64,000 bases of DNA from Acidobacteriota bacterium (GTDB lineage Bacteria; Acidobacteriota; Vicinamibacteria; Vicinamibacterales; SCN-69-37), in assembly GCA_020853395.1 (NCBI GenBank), contig JADYYY010000011.1, positions 62,001 through 126,000 on the forward strand, in the 5' to 3' direction. The translations under genes and the position numbers were made by a program. Every line of letters starts with the position of its first letter. Position 1 is the stretch's first letter. This document shows, piece by piece, positions 16,188 through 23,815 of the stretch. The notes beneath the pieces are model-generated. The model was not told where the DNA came from. It saw only the letters and a list, made by a program, of their open reading frames with translations, and searched no databases.

Positions 16188-18791
16188 ATGCCCAGGTCCT
16201 GGATTCCGGCCGCGGCCGTCTTGTGCGTCGCCGCGGCGGTGACGTTGTCGGCTCGACAAACGGTGCCGCCGCCGGTGCGCACGCCGGCCGGCGAGATCGC
16301 AACCTTCGCCTTGCCCGTCGGATATCGCGTGGAGCTCGTTGCCGCCGAGCCGCTCGTCCAGGACCCGGTCGCCATCGACTGGGACGCGGACGGACGGCTG
16401 TGGGTCGTCGAGATGCCCGGATACATGACCGATATCCGCGCCTCCGACGAGCACGCGCCGACGGGTCGTGTCGTCGTCCTCGAGGACGCCGATGCCGACG
16501 GCCGGATGGATCGGCGGACGGTGTTCGCCGATGGCCTGGTGCTCCCGCGCGCGATCAAAGTGCTCGAACGCGGCGTCCTGGTGGGCGAGCCCCCGTATCT
16601 CTGGCTGATGCGCGACGAGAACGGCGACTTCAGGGCCGACAGCCGGCTGCTCGTCACCGACCGCTACGGACGGCGCGACGCCGTCGTCGAGCACAACCTG
16701 AACTCGCTCACGTGGACGCTCGACAACTGGATTCACACGTCCGAAGGCGACATCGTCCTGAGGTTGAAACAGGGCGCCTTCGACGTTCGGCCGACGCTGC
16801 CGCGCGGGCAGTGGGGCGTGACGCAGGACGACGCCGGCCGGCTCTATCGCAACACGAACGAGTCGGCGCTGCACGTCGACGTGGTGCCGACGCCGTACTA
16901 CGCGCGGAACCCCGATCTCGTGCGCACGCGGGGCAGCTACGAGTCGCTCGGCGGCGCCGATGATGCGATCGACATCGTCTGGCCCGCGCGTCCGACGCCC
17001 GGCGTGAACCGCGGCTACCAGGCCGGCATCCTCCGTGACGACGGCCGGCTGGCCCGCTTCACCGCCGTCGCCGCGCCCACCGTCTATCGCGGCGACCGTC
17101 TTCCGGCCGAGCTCTACGGCAACGTCTTCGTCGTCGAGCCCTCGGCCAACCTCGTGAGCCGGATCGTCGTCGAGGACGACGGGCGGGGGCTGAGCGCACG
17201 CAAGGCGTACGACGGCGCCGAGTTCATCGCGTCGACCGACGAGCGCTTTCGGCCCGTCCACCTGTCGTCCGCGCCCGACGGCACGCTGTACGTGATCGAC
17301 ATGTACCGCGGCATCATCCAGCACAAGGCGTACATCACCGAGTACCTGCGCGACTACATCGTGTCGCACCAGGTCGAACAGCCGGTGTCGCTCGGCCGGA
17401 TCTTCCGCGTGGTCCACGACAGCACGCGGCCCGGCCCGCGGCCGGCGCTCGGCCGGGCCACGGGCGCCCAGCTCGTGGCCGCGCTGTCGCATCTCAACGG
17501 CTGGTGGCGCGACACGGCCCAGCGTCTGATGGTGGAACGCGGCGATCGCCGCGTCGCGCCGGCGCTGCGCGCGTTGGCCACGAGCGCCGCACCGGCGCGG
17601 ACGCGGCTGCACGCGCTCTGGACGCTGGAAGGACTCGACGCGCTGACGCCGGCCGACGTCGTTCGGGCGCTGTCCGACGGATCGCGCGACGTGCGCACGT
17701 CCGCCGTTCGTCTCGCGGAAGCGTTCGTCGGAGACGCGACGGTGCAGGCGGCGCTCCTGGCGCGGCTCGACGAGCGCGACTGGAACGTGCGCGCGCAGCT
17801 CGCCGCCACGCTGGGCGAGCTGCCGGCGGGACTGCGCGAGCGTGCGCTGGCCGCGCTCCTCGATCGTGCCGCCGGCGATCCCATCGTCGTCGACGCGGCG
17901 CTCAGCGGGATGCGCGGCGCCGAGACCGCGGTGCTCGATCGGTTGCTCGAAGGCACGGTCGAGACGCCGGAGCGTCGCGCCGCGATCGCGATGATCGCCG
18001 CGACCGTGATCCGATCGAAGCAGGAGCCGCGGGTGCAGGAGGTTTGGACGAAGACCGTCTCAGCCGCGCGTGCCGAGTGGCAGCGGGCGGCGCTGCTCGA
18101 GGGGACCGAGATCGCGTTGACCGGCGCCCTCCCGCCGGGAAGCGTGCGCCGGGCGGCGGCTGCACCGGCGACGGCGGCGCCGTGCCCGACGTGCCCAGGC
18201 GGGCGCGGCGGCCCGGGCGGTGCGCGCGCGTTTCCCGAAGTGCTCGGCGAGGGCGGGGCGGCCGCGTCGGCCCGTGCCGGAGGGCCGGCGATGACGCTCG
18301 GCGCGCCGCCGGTGCTGGTGACGCTGGCCTCCGCGGACAGCGCATTGGGCCGGCGTGCGGCGCGCGTGCTCGAACGCGTCGCGTGGCCGGGCAAGCCTGG
18401 CGTGTCGGGCGCGGCCGTCGCGCCCCTCACCGCCGACGAAACGCGGCGATTCGCCGAGGGCCAGCGCGTCTACGAGGCCGTCTGTCAGGGCTGTCATCAG
18501 GCGAACGGTCGCGGGCTCGACCGTGTCGCGCCGAGCCTCGTCGACTCGGCGCTCGTCGCGGGCGACGTCCCGGTGCTCGCGCGCGTGTTGCTGCACGGCA
18601 AGGAGGGCAGCGTCGGGCTCATGCCGCCGCTCGGCGCGACGCTCGGCGACGATCAGATCGCGAGCGTGCTGACGTACATCCGGCGAGCGTGGGGCCTGAC
18701 GGCGTCCGCGGTCGATCCCGCCGCGATTGAGCGTGTGCGCGCCGCGACGGCCGGCCGCGCCCGGCCGTGGACCGATGCGGAACTCAGGTAG
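16188..18791 (+). CDS. PVC-type dehydrogenase / HEAT / cytochrome c fusion protein
   Basis: This 867-residue secreted protein has a signal peptide (ending near S-A-R-Q). Residues about 45-400 form a beta-propeller of the membrane-bound dehydrogenase type (GYRVELVAAEPLVQDPVAID, VVEMPGYM, LYVIDMYRGIIQHK). A HEAT-like helical region follows (about 430-640), then a Pro/Ala/Gly-rich linker near 650-700. The C-terminus is a class I cytochrome c with heme motif C-Q-G-C-H near residue 765 and axial methionine in GLMPPLG. It likely oxidises a sugar or alcohol in the periplasm; the substrate is unknown. Divergent from larA across 70 bases. A decayed copy of its HEAT region lies at 50462-50570. Confidence 0.9.
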   Translation: MPRSWIPAAAVLCVAAAVTLSARQTVPPPVRTPAGEIATFALPVGYRVELVAAEPLVQDPVAIDWDADGRLWVVEMPGYMTDIRASDEHAPTGRVVVLEDADADGRMDRRTVFADGLVLPRAIKVLERGVLVGEPPYLWLMRDENGDFRADSRLLVTDRYGRRDAVVEHNLNSLTWTLDNWIHTSEGDIVLRLKQGAFDVRPTLPRGQWGVTQDDAGRLYRNTNESALHVDVVPTPYYARNPDLVRTRGSYESLGGADDAIDIVWPARPTPGVNRGYQAGILRDDGRLARFTAVAAPTVYRGDRLPAELYGNVFVVEPSANLVSRIVVEDDGRGLSARKAYDGAEFIASTDERFRPVHLSSAPDGTLYVIDMYRGIIQHKAYITEYLRDYIVSHQVEQPVSLGRIFRVVHDSTRPGPRPALGRATGAQLVAALSHLNGWWRDTAQRLMVERGDRRVAPALRALATSAAPARTRLHALWTLEGLDALTPADVVRALSDGSRDVRTSAVRLAEAFVGDATVQAALLARLDERDWNVRAQLAATLGELPAGLRERALAALLDRAAGDPIVVDAALSGMRGAETAVLDRLLEGTVETPERRAAIAMIAATVIRSKQEPRVQEVWTKTVSAARAEWQRAALLEGTEIALTGALPPGSVRRAAAAPATAAPCPTCPGGRGGPGGARAFPEVLGEGGAAASARAGGPAMTLGAPPVLVTLASADSALGRRAARVLERVAWPGKPGVSGAAVAPLTADETRRFAEGQRVYEAVCQGCHQANGRGLDRVAPSLVDSALVAGDVPVLARVLLHGKEGSVGLMPPLGATLGDDQIASVLTYIRRAWGLTASAVDPAAIERVRAATAGRARPWTDAELR

Positions 18792-18845
18792 CATCAGACC
18801 GGACGCGCCGGGCGACGGCATGACGTCCATCAGGGAGAACCAGCG

Positions 18846-19865
18846 TTGAGAGTGGGCATCATCGGTACCGGCGCGATCGCGAACTTGCACGCGCGCGCGT
18901 ATCGGGCCATCGGATTCACGGTGCGGGCCTGCACCGACATCAACGAGCAGGCCGGGCGGGCGTTCGCGACGGCGCACGACACGGAGCTCGTGGAGGACGC
19001 GCACGCCGTGTGCCGTCATCCTGAAGTCGACGTCGTCGATCTCTGCACGCTGCCCGGCGTGCGGCTCGACGTGCTGCGCGACTGCGTCGCGTTTCGCAAG
19101 CCGCTGCAGGTGCAGAAACCGATCGCGACCACGCTCGACGTCGCGCGCGAGATGGTCGAGCTCGCGCGGTCCGTCAACCTGCCGTTCGCCGTCGTCAGCC
19201 AGCACCGCTTCGACGATGCGATGCAGTTCCTGTCGAGCGCGATTCGCGCTGGCCGGCTGGGACGGCTGCTCGAGGGCGATGCGTACGTGAAATGGCACCG
19301 CACGGACGCGTACTACGCGCGGCCCGTGAAGGGGAGCTGGGCAGGGGAAGGCGGCGGCGCGCTGATCAACCAGGGCATCCACCAGGTGGACATGCTGCGC
19401 TGGCTCTTCGGGCCGGTGCGCGAGGTCGCCGCGATGTGGCAGCTCGGCGCCGTCCATCGCATCGAATCGGAGGACGTGGTCAACGCGCTGCTCCGGTTCG
19501 AGACCGGGGCGACCGGCGTCATCCAGGCGTCCACGGCCTTCGCGCCGGGGTACACGGAGCGGCTCGAGCTGCACGGGACGAAGGGCACGGCCATCGTCTC
19601 CGGCGATCGGCTCACCGCGTGGGACGTCGCAGACGACGAGGGCGAGCCGCCGCCGCTGGCGCAGAACGTGGCGTCCGGCGCGTCGGATCCGATGGCGATC
19701 TCGCTCGAGCCGTTCGAACGGCAGTTCCTGGACTTCGCGGAGGCGATCCGGACCGGCCGGCGTCCCGCCATCGCCGGCGAGGACGGCTACGCGGCGCTCG
19801 AGATCGTGGACGCCGTGTACCGCTCCTGCCGCTCGGGGCAACTGGTGCGCCTCGGTGCGGCCTAG
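18846..19865 (+). CDS. Gfo/Idh/MocA-family oxidoreductase
   Basis: The 339-residue protein has an N-terminal Rossmann fold (VGIIGTGAIANLHARAYRA) and the C-terminal beta-sheet domain of this NAD(P)-dependent sugar dehydrogenase family. The active-site motif normally E-K-P reads Q-K-P here (LQVQKPIAT); the lysine is kept. GGGALINQGIHQVDMLRWLFG is the substrate-site helix with its histidine. It starts at TTG, preceded by AGGGAGAA. It lies 54 bases after the dehydrogenase/cytochrome gene, so the two may be co-transcribed and act on the same sugars. Confidence 0.92.
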   Translation: MRVGIIGTGAIANLHARAYRAIGFTVRACTDINEQAGRAFATAHDTELVEDAHAVCRHPEVDVVDLCTLPGVRLDVLRDCVAFRKPLQVQKPIATTLDVAREMVELARSVNLPFAVVSQHRFDDAMQFLSSAIRAGRLGRLLEGDAYVKWHRTDAYYARPVKGSWAGEGGGALINQGIHQVDMLRWLFGPVREVAAMWQLGAVHRIESEDVVNALLRFETGATGVIQASTAFAPGYTERLELHGTKGTAIVSGDRLTAWDVADDEGEPPPLAQNVASGASDPMAISLEPFERQFLDFAEAIRTGRRPAIAGEDGYAALEIVDAVYRSCRSGQLVRLGAA

Positions 19866-19905
19866 GCGCCCGTTCTTTCCATTGACATGAGGACCTGAGA
19901 CATAC

Positions 19906-20244
19906 ATGGCCAAGAAAGCACGTCGTAAGAGGGATTCGCTCGGGGTGACCGCCGAGAACGTCGGCGCGGCGCTCGGCCGCATTGCGGTGCGGTTCGAGCA
20001 GTGGAAGCAGCAGCGCGCGGAGCTCGCCAAGGAGATGCAGCACGTGCTGCAGTCGGCCAGCGCGATGCTCGGCGAAATCGGCGAGACGGCCGGCGAGGCG
20101 GTCGACTTCGTCAAGACGCGGACGAGACGAGGCGGCCGTCCGAAGGGATTCCGCGTGTCGGCCGCGACCCGCCGGAAGCTGCGTGCGGCGTGGAAGCGCC
20201 GGAAGCGGGCCGTGGCCGAGGCCGTGAAGGCCGTCACCGACTAG
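19906..20244 (+). CDS. small basic AT-hook-like protein of unknown function
   Basis: This 112-residue protein begins MAKKARRKRDSLG, has a central amphipathic helical region (about residues 25-70, FEQWKQQRAELAKEMQHVLQ), and ends in a strongly basic tail. That tail contains R-G-G-R-P-K-G, which matches the core of an AT-hook minor-groove-binding motif, followed by a helix-rich ATRRKLRAAWKRRKRAV. DNA binding is inferred from the composition. Its 3' end overlaps the convergent ligD stop by 11 bases. It is not recognised as a named family; a nucleoid-associated or repair-accessory role is a guess from context. Confidence 0.7.
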   Translation: MAKKARRKRDSLGVTAENVGAALGRIAVRFEQWKQQRAELAKEMQHVLQSASAMLGEIGETAGEAVDFVKTRTRRGGRPKGFRVSAATRRKLRAAWKRRKRAVAEAVKAVTD

Positions 20245-22336
20245 TCAGCGCCGCGAGGTCCACCGGTTTCGCCGTGCGGAAGGCCGTCCAGAGATCGCCG
20301 GCCGCGCGGAATCGGGCCGGCGCCGTCTCGATCGTGAAGTCGCGCGGATCGACGCCGCGCTCGACCTCGTTCCAGGTGAGCGGCGTCGAGACGCCGGCGT
20401 ACTCGCTCGCGCGGGCCGAGTAGGCGGTCGCGAGCGTCTTGCCCAGGATGTTCTGCAGGAAGTCGACGTAGACCGTGCCGTGCGGGCGGCTGCGCACGGC
20501 GCGCACGACGGTCGCGGCCTTCGGGTGTTCGTCCGCCACCATCGTCGCGATCATGCGACCCAGCAGTTGGCCCGTGTCGTAGGTGGTCGCGGCCGGCAGC
20601 GGGATGTAGATGTGCATCCCGCTCGCGCCCGACGTCTTCGGCCAGGCCGGAATACGGAAGCGATCGAGGACGTCCTTGACCCAGCGCGCGACGTCGAGCA
20701 CGCGCGCGAACGTCGCGCCGTCGCCCGGGTCGAGATCGATCGCGGCGTAGTCCATGTGCAGCGGATCGGCGACCCTGGAGAACCACGGGTCCTGGGAGAT
20801 CGCCGCGATTTGCGCCATGTAGAGGAGCGTCGTGAGCGACCCGCCGATCAACCGATCGCGAGGCCCTTCTTCGGTGATCGGATCGACGCCGGCTGGCAGC
20901 ACCGCGCGCCGAACGCCCTGCGGGACGTCTTCGGGATGGCGTTGCTGATAGAACGCCGGCCCGTCGACACCGTTCGGAAACCGCCTCATCACGAGCGGCC
21001 GATCGTCGACCGCCGGCAGCAGCATCGGCGCGACCTCCGCGTAGTAACGAAGCAGGTCCCCCTTGGTGAGGCCGGCCTTCGGCCAGAACACCTTGCGGAG
21101 GTTCGTGACGCGGAGCAGGTCGCCATTCGGCAGCGCGATCTCGCCGTCTTTGCCTGACGCCTCCAGCGCCGTCAGTTGATCGATCACCGGTCCTGTGCCG
21201 GTCCCGACCTCGCGCCGGTTCCGATGACGCGGTGGCCCGCTTCCCTTTGCCTTTTCCCCTTTCCCCTCCCTTTCCCCTTCCCCCTTTACCTTTGCCCTTT
21301 GCCCTCTGCCCTTTGCCCTTCTTCGTTCGCGTCGCACCGACGTCGCCTCTTTGTCTTCGCGCATCCCGAGATAGACCGGCTGCCGGAGCAGCCCGTCCGA
21401 CGTCCATTCCGTGAACCGGACTTCGGCGACGAGATCGGGACGCACCCAGTGCGCGCGCTCCGCCGTGCGGACGCGATCGGCGAACGGGCTCTCGCGAGTC
21501 TCGCGATCGCGGAGCAGCCGGCCGACGCGCACGAGCTCGGCCTGATCGAACCCCGTGCCCACGCTGCCCGCCCAGCGCAGGCGCGCATCGTCGTAGTAGC
21601 CGACCAGCAGCGCGCCGAAGTGCGCCCGCGACTCGCGCGGCTCGGTCCAGCCGCCGACGACGAATTCCTGCTGCTCGAGCAGCTTGAGCTTGCGCCAGGC
21701 CGGCGTGCGCTTGCCGCTCTGGTAGATCGAGTCGCCGTCCTTGACGATGAGGCCTTCCCAGCCGTCGCGGCGGGCGCGCTCGAGGAGCGCGTGGCCGTCG
21801 TCGGCCGCGAGCTCGCTCAGCCGCACCCAGCGGCGCTGCCGCGCGTCCGGCCGGACCCTCGCCTGGAGCCGGAGCCGGCGGGCCGCCAGCGGATCGGATC
21901 GCAGGTCTTCGTCTCCGTCGCGCAGCAGGTCGAACGCGATCAGCGCCGTTGGCTGAAGACGTTCGGCGCGTTCGATCTCGGCCGGCGACGTCAAGTGAAT
22001 CCGCTGCTGGATGTGCTGGAAGCCGAGCGGCGTGCCGGTCCGGTCGACGGCGACGATCTCCGCGTCGAGCAGTACCGGACCGGGAAGCCTCCGTGCCATC
22101 GCGGCCAGCGTGCGGACGATGCCGGGGAACTGGACGTGCTTCTCGCGGCCGTTGCGCGAGTAGAGCGCCACCACAGGATCGGCGCCCTTTCGCGCCGGCG
22201 GGCGCACGTCCACGAGCGCGCGAATGCCGTCGTACTTCGGCTCGTAGACGAGGCCGGGCTGCGCGAGGGGCGGCGCCGCGAGCGAGGCGAGCATCGGACG
22301 GATGGCCGCCGGTTCCGCGCGCCAGCGGGAGGGCAT
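20234..22336 (-). CDS. ligD: ATP-dependent DNA ligase D (ligase and polymerase domains)
   Basis: The 700-residue protein is the non-homologous end-joining ligase. The adenylation domain comes first, with the nucleotidyl lysine K34 in YEPKYDGIRA and motif IV EGLIVKDGDSIY near 194. An OB-fold domain follows to about residue 325 and the primase/polymerase domain spans about 400-690 (LDLDPGDGATF carries the D-x-D metal site; KTSGASGMHIYIPL). The 3'-phosphoesterase domain of larger LigD proteins is absent. Residues 338-367 are an Arg/Lys/Gly tract encoded by a polypurine repeat that also occurs at 9834. Divergent from ku. Confidence 0.95.
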   Translation of the reverse strand: MPSRWRAEPAAIRPMLASLAAPPLAQPGLVYEPKYDGIRALVDVRPPARKGADPVVALYSRNGREKHVQFPGIVRTLAAMARRLPGPVLLDAEIVAVDRTGTPLGFQHIQQRIHLTSPAEIERAERLQPTALIAFDLLRDGDEDLRSDPLAARRLRLQARVRPDARQRRWVRLSELAADDGHALLERARRDGWEGLIVKDGDSIYQSGKRTPAWRKLKLLEQQEFVVGGWTEPRESRAHFGALLVGYYDDARLRWAGSVGTGFDQAELVRVGRLLRDRETRESPFADRVRTAERAHWVRPDLVAEVRFTEWTSDGLLRQPVYLGMREDKEATSVRRERRRAKGRGQRAKVKGEGEREGKGEKAKGSGPPRHRNRREVGTGTGPVIDQLTALEASGKDGEIALPNGDLLRVTNLRKVFWPKAGLTKGDLLRYYAEVAPMLLPAVDDRPLVMRRFPNGVDGPAFYQQRHPEDVPQGVRRAVLPAGVDPITEEGPRDRLIGGSLTTLLYMAQIAAISQDPWFSRVADPLHMDYAAIDLDPGDGATFARVLDVARWVKDVLDRFRIPAWPKTSGASGMHIYIPLPAATTYDTGQLLGRMIATMVADEHPKAATVVRAVRSRPHGTVYVDFLQNILGKTLATAYSARASEYAGVSTPLTWNEVERGVDPRDFTIETAPARFRAAGDLWTAFRTAKPVDLAALTSR
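21236..21325 (-). repeat. polypurine dispersed repeat (copy 2, inside ligD)
   Basis: On the ligD coding strand this is about 90 bases of A/G with the same unit order as the copy at 9834-9925. Its length keeps the ligD frame open. It encodes only Arg, Lys, Gly, Glu, Ala, Gln and Val residues between the ligase and polymerase domains, where a flexible basic linker is tolerated. Confidence 0.85.
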
Positions 22337-22369
22337 GCGGACAGCCTACGCCGGATGCGTGCTCGGCGC

Positions 22370-22385
22370 GTGCACTTCCGTGCAC
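22370..22385. promoter_or_regulatory. repeated GTGCAC sites in the ligD-ku divergent gap
   Basis: GTGCAC occurs at 22370-22375 and 22380-22385, separated by TTCC. Each hexamer is itself a palindrome, so the 16-base block is a candidate operator between two divergently transcribed repair genes. Regulation is inferred only from position and symmetry. Confidence 0.35.
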
Positions 22386-22431
22386 GGATACATTTCCGCA
22401 CGCCGCAGCCGATAATGTCCCCGGAGCACCC

Positions 22432-23295
22432 ATGGCAGCACGGTCGACGTGGAAGGGCTTTCTGAAAATCAGTCTGGTCAACATCCCCGTCCGTGTGTTC
22501 CCAGCCACGGACGCGGCGGCCACCATCAGCTTCAACCAGCTCCATCGGGAATGCGGGAGCCGCATTCAGCAGAAGAAGTGGTGTCCGGTGTGCCAGAAAG
22601 AGGTTCCGAACACGGATCTCGTGAAGGGCTATGAGTTCGACAAGGGACGCTACGTCACGGTCGAGGACGAGGACATCGCGAAGGTCCGCCCGCAATCGAC
22701 GCGCGTGATCAACATCGTGCAGTTCGCCGACGCCGCCACGATCGATCCCGTGTACGTCGAGAGACCGTACTACCTCGCGCCGGACGGGCAGGTGGCGGCC
22801 GAGGCGTTCGCCGTCATCCGCGAAGGCATGGCGGGCAAGGCGGCGATCGGCAAGCTGGCGCTCTATGGGCGCGAGTACCTCGTCGCGATCCAGCCGCGCG
22901 AGAACGGGCTCGTGATGCTCACGCTGCGCCACGCCAGCGAGGTGCGGTCGATGTCGGCCATCGACGAGTTGAAGACGGTGCCGGCGCGGATCAAGCCCGA
23001 GGAAGTGAAGCTCGCGAAGCAGGTGATCGGCAGCTTCGAGAGCGAGGGCGATCTCACGCAGTATCGCGACGAGTACCAGGACGAGCTCCGGCGCATCATC
23101 GACGCGAAGGTGGAGGGCCGCGAGGTCGTCACGCCCGCCGACGAGACCCCGCCGAAGGTGGTCAATCTCATGGACGCGTTGCGCGAGAGCCTCGAGCGCG
23201 TCTCTTCGGACAAGAAACGCGCGGCGAAGATCGCCGAGGCGCCCCCGGCCAGAGCCGCCGCTCGCGCGCCGGCCAAGAAGCGGGCGCGCGCGTGA
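22432..23295 (+). CDS. ku: Ku DNA end-binding protein
   Basis: This 287-residue protein forms the homodimeric ring that threads onto broken DNA ends and recruits LigD. The opening STWKGFLKISLVNIPVRVF is the conserved bacterial Ku start. A C-x-x-C pair (WCPVCQKEV) lies near residue 45. The C-terminus is a Lys/Arg/Ala-rich extension ending in KKRARA, of the kind that helps DNA threading and binding in some bacterial Ku proteins. The ATG has GGAG nine bases upstream. Divergent from ligD across 95 bases, so the pair is a complete minimal end-joining system. Confidence 0.97.
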   Translation: MAARSTWKGFLKISLVNIPVRVFPATDAAATISFNQLHRECGSRIQQKKWCPVCQKEVPNTDLVKGYEFDKGRYVTVEDEDIAKVRPQSTRVINIVQFADAATIDPVYVERPYYLAPDGQVAAEAFAVIREGMAGKAAIGKLALYGREYLVAIQPRENGLVMLTLRHASEVRSMSAIDELKTVPARIKPEEVKLAKQVIGSFESEGDLTQYRDEYQDELRRIIDAKVEGREVVTPADETPPKVVNLMDALRESLERVSSDKKRAAKIAEAPPARAAARAPAKKRARA

Positions 23296-23329
23296 CAGGG
23301 GCCACCCGCTCGAACTAGCATCTTGAGCG

Positions 23330-23815
23330 GTGGCCACACACGAGAAGGCGGCACTGGCCGGGCCGGCTCGGCCGCTCGGCGTGCCCGAGATTCCGCAGTT
23401 CTTTCTTCCTGTGACCGTCCAGACCGGGGTGTACACCCCGAGGCTCTACGGCGCGGCCCACATCCACTTCGGCGGCGCGAGACGAAAGTTCAACGAATCG
23501 AGGCAGGTCGCGTTCCTGCTCCCGTTGGACAACGTCGGCCGCATCGTCGACTGGGATGCCGCTGTGCCGACGGGCGTCATGCCCGATCATCTGCTCCACG
23601 AGGCGCCGCGGCCAGGCAGTTACCTGCCGCTTCCGGCCGGCGCCATGGAGCTGAAGACCTTCACACGATGGGCGAAGAGCTTCGATCGCTGGCTCGCGCG
23701 CACGCAACGCCTGGTCGTGACGCCCAAGGCGGATGGCGCCGAGGAGGTCAGCGTCGGACCGAAGCGCGGCGGCGTCTCAGTTGACCTGGTTGGGATTGCC
23801 TGGGAGCTCGCCTGA
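23330..23815 (+). CDS. conserved-looking protein of unknown function
   Basis: This 161-residue protein starts at GTG, 34 bases after the ku stop in the same direction. It lacks a signal peptide or membrane segment. Recognisable features are few: a His-containing strand YGAAHIHFGGARR, a Trp-rich helix FTRWAKSFDRWLARTQRL, and a strand-rich C-terminus. I do not recognise the family. The final 39 bases overlap the convergent ATPase gene. Possible co-transcription with ku suggests, but does not show, a link with repair. Confidence 0.62.
   Translation: MATHEKAALAGPARPLGVPEIPQFFLPVTVQTGVYTPRLYGAAHIHFGGARRKFNESRQVAFLLPLDNVGRIVDWDAAVPTGVMPDHLLHEAPRPGSYLPLPAGAMELKTFTRWAKSFDRWLARTQRLVVTPKADGAEEVSVGPKRGGVSVDLVGIAWELA

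Noticed and set aside
15071-16963. 630-codon top-strand frame spanning the LarA-like gene and the start of the dehydrogenase
   Set aside because: It crosses a divergent promoter region and encodes low-complexity Arg/His/Asp-rich sequence; the genes beneath it have clear catalytic motifs.
20241-22565. Alternative 774-codon frame overlapping ligD on the same strand
   Set aside because: It lacks ligase or polymerase motifs; the 700-codon frame contains all of them.
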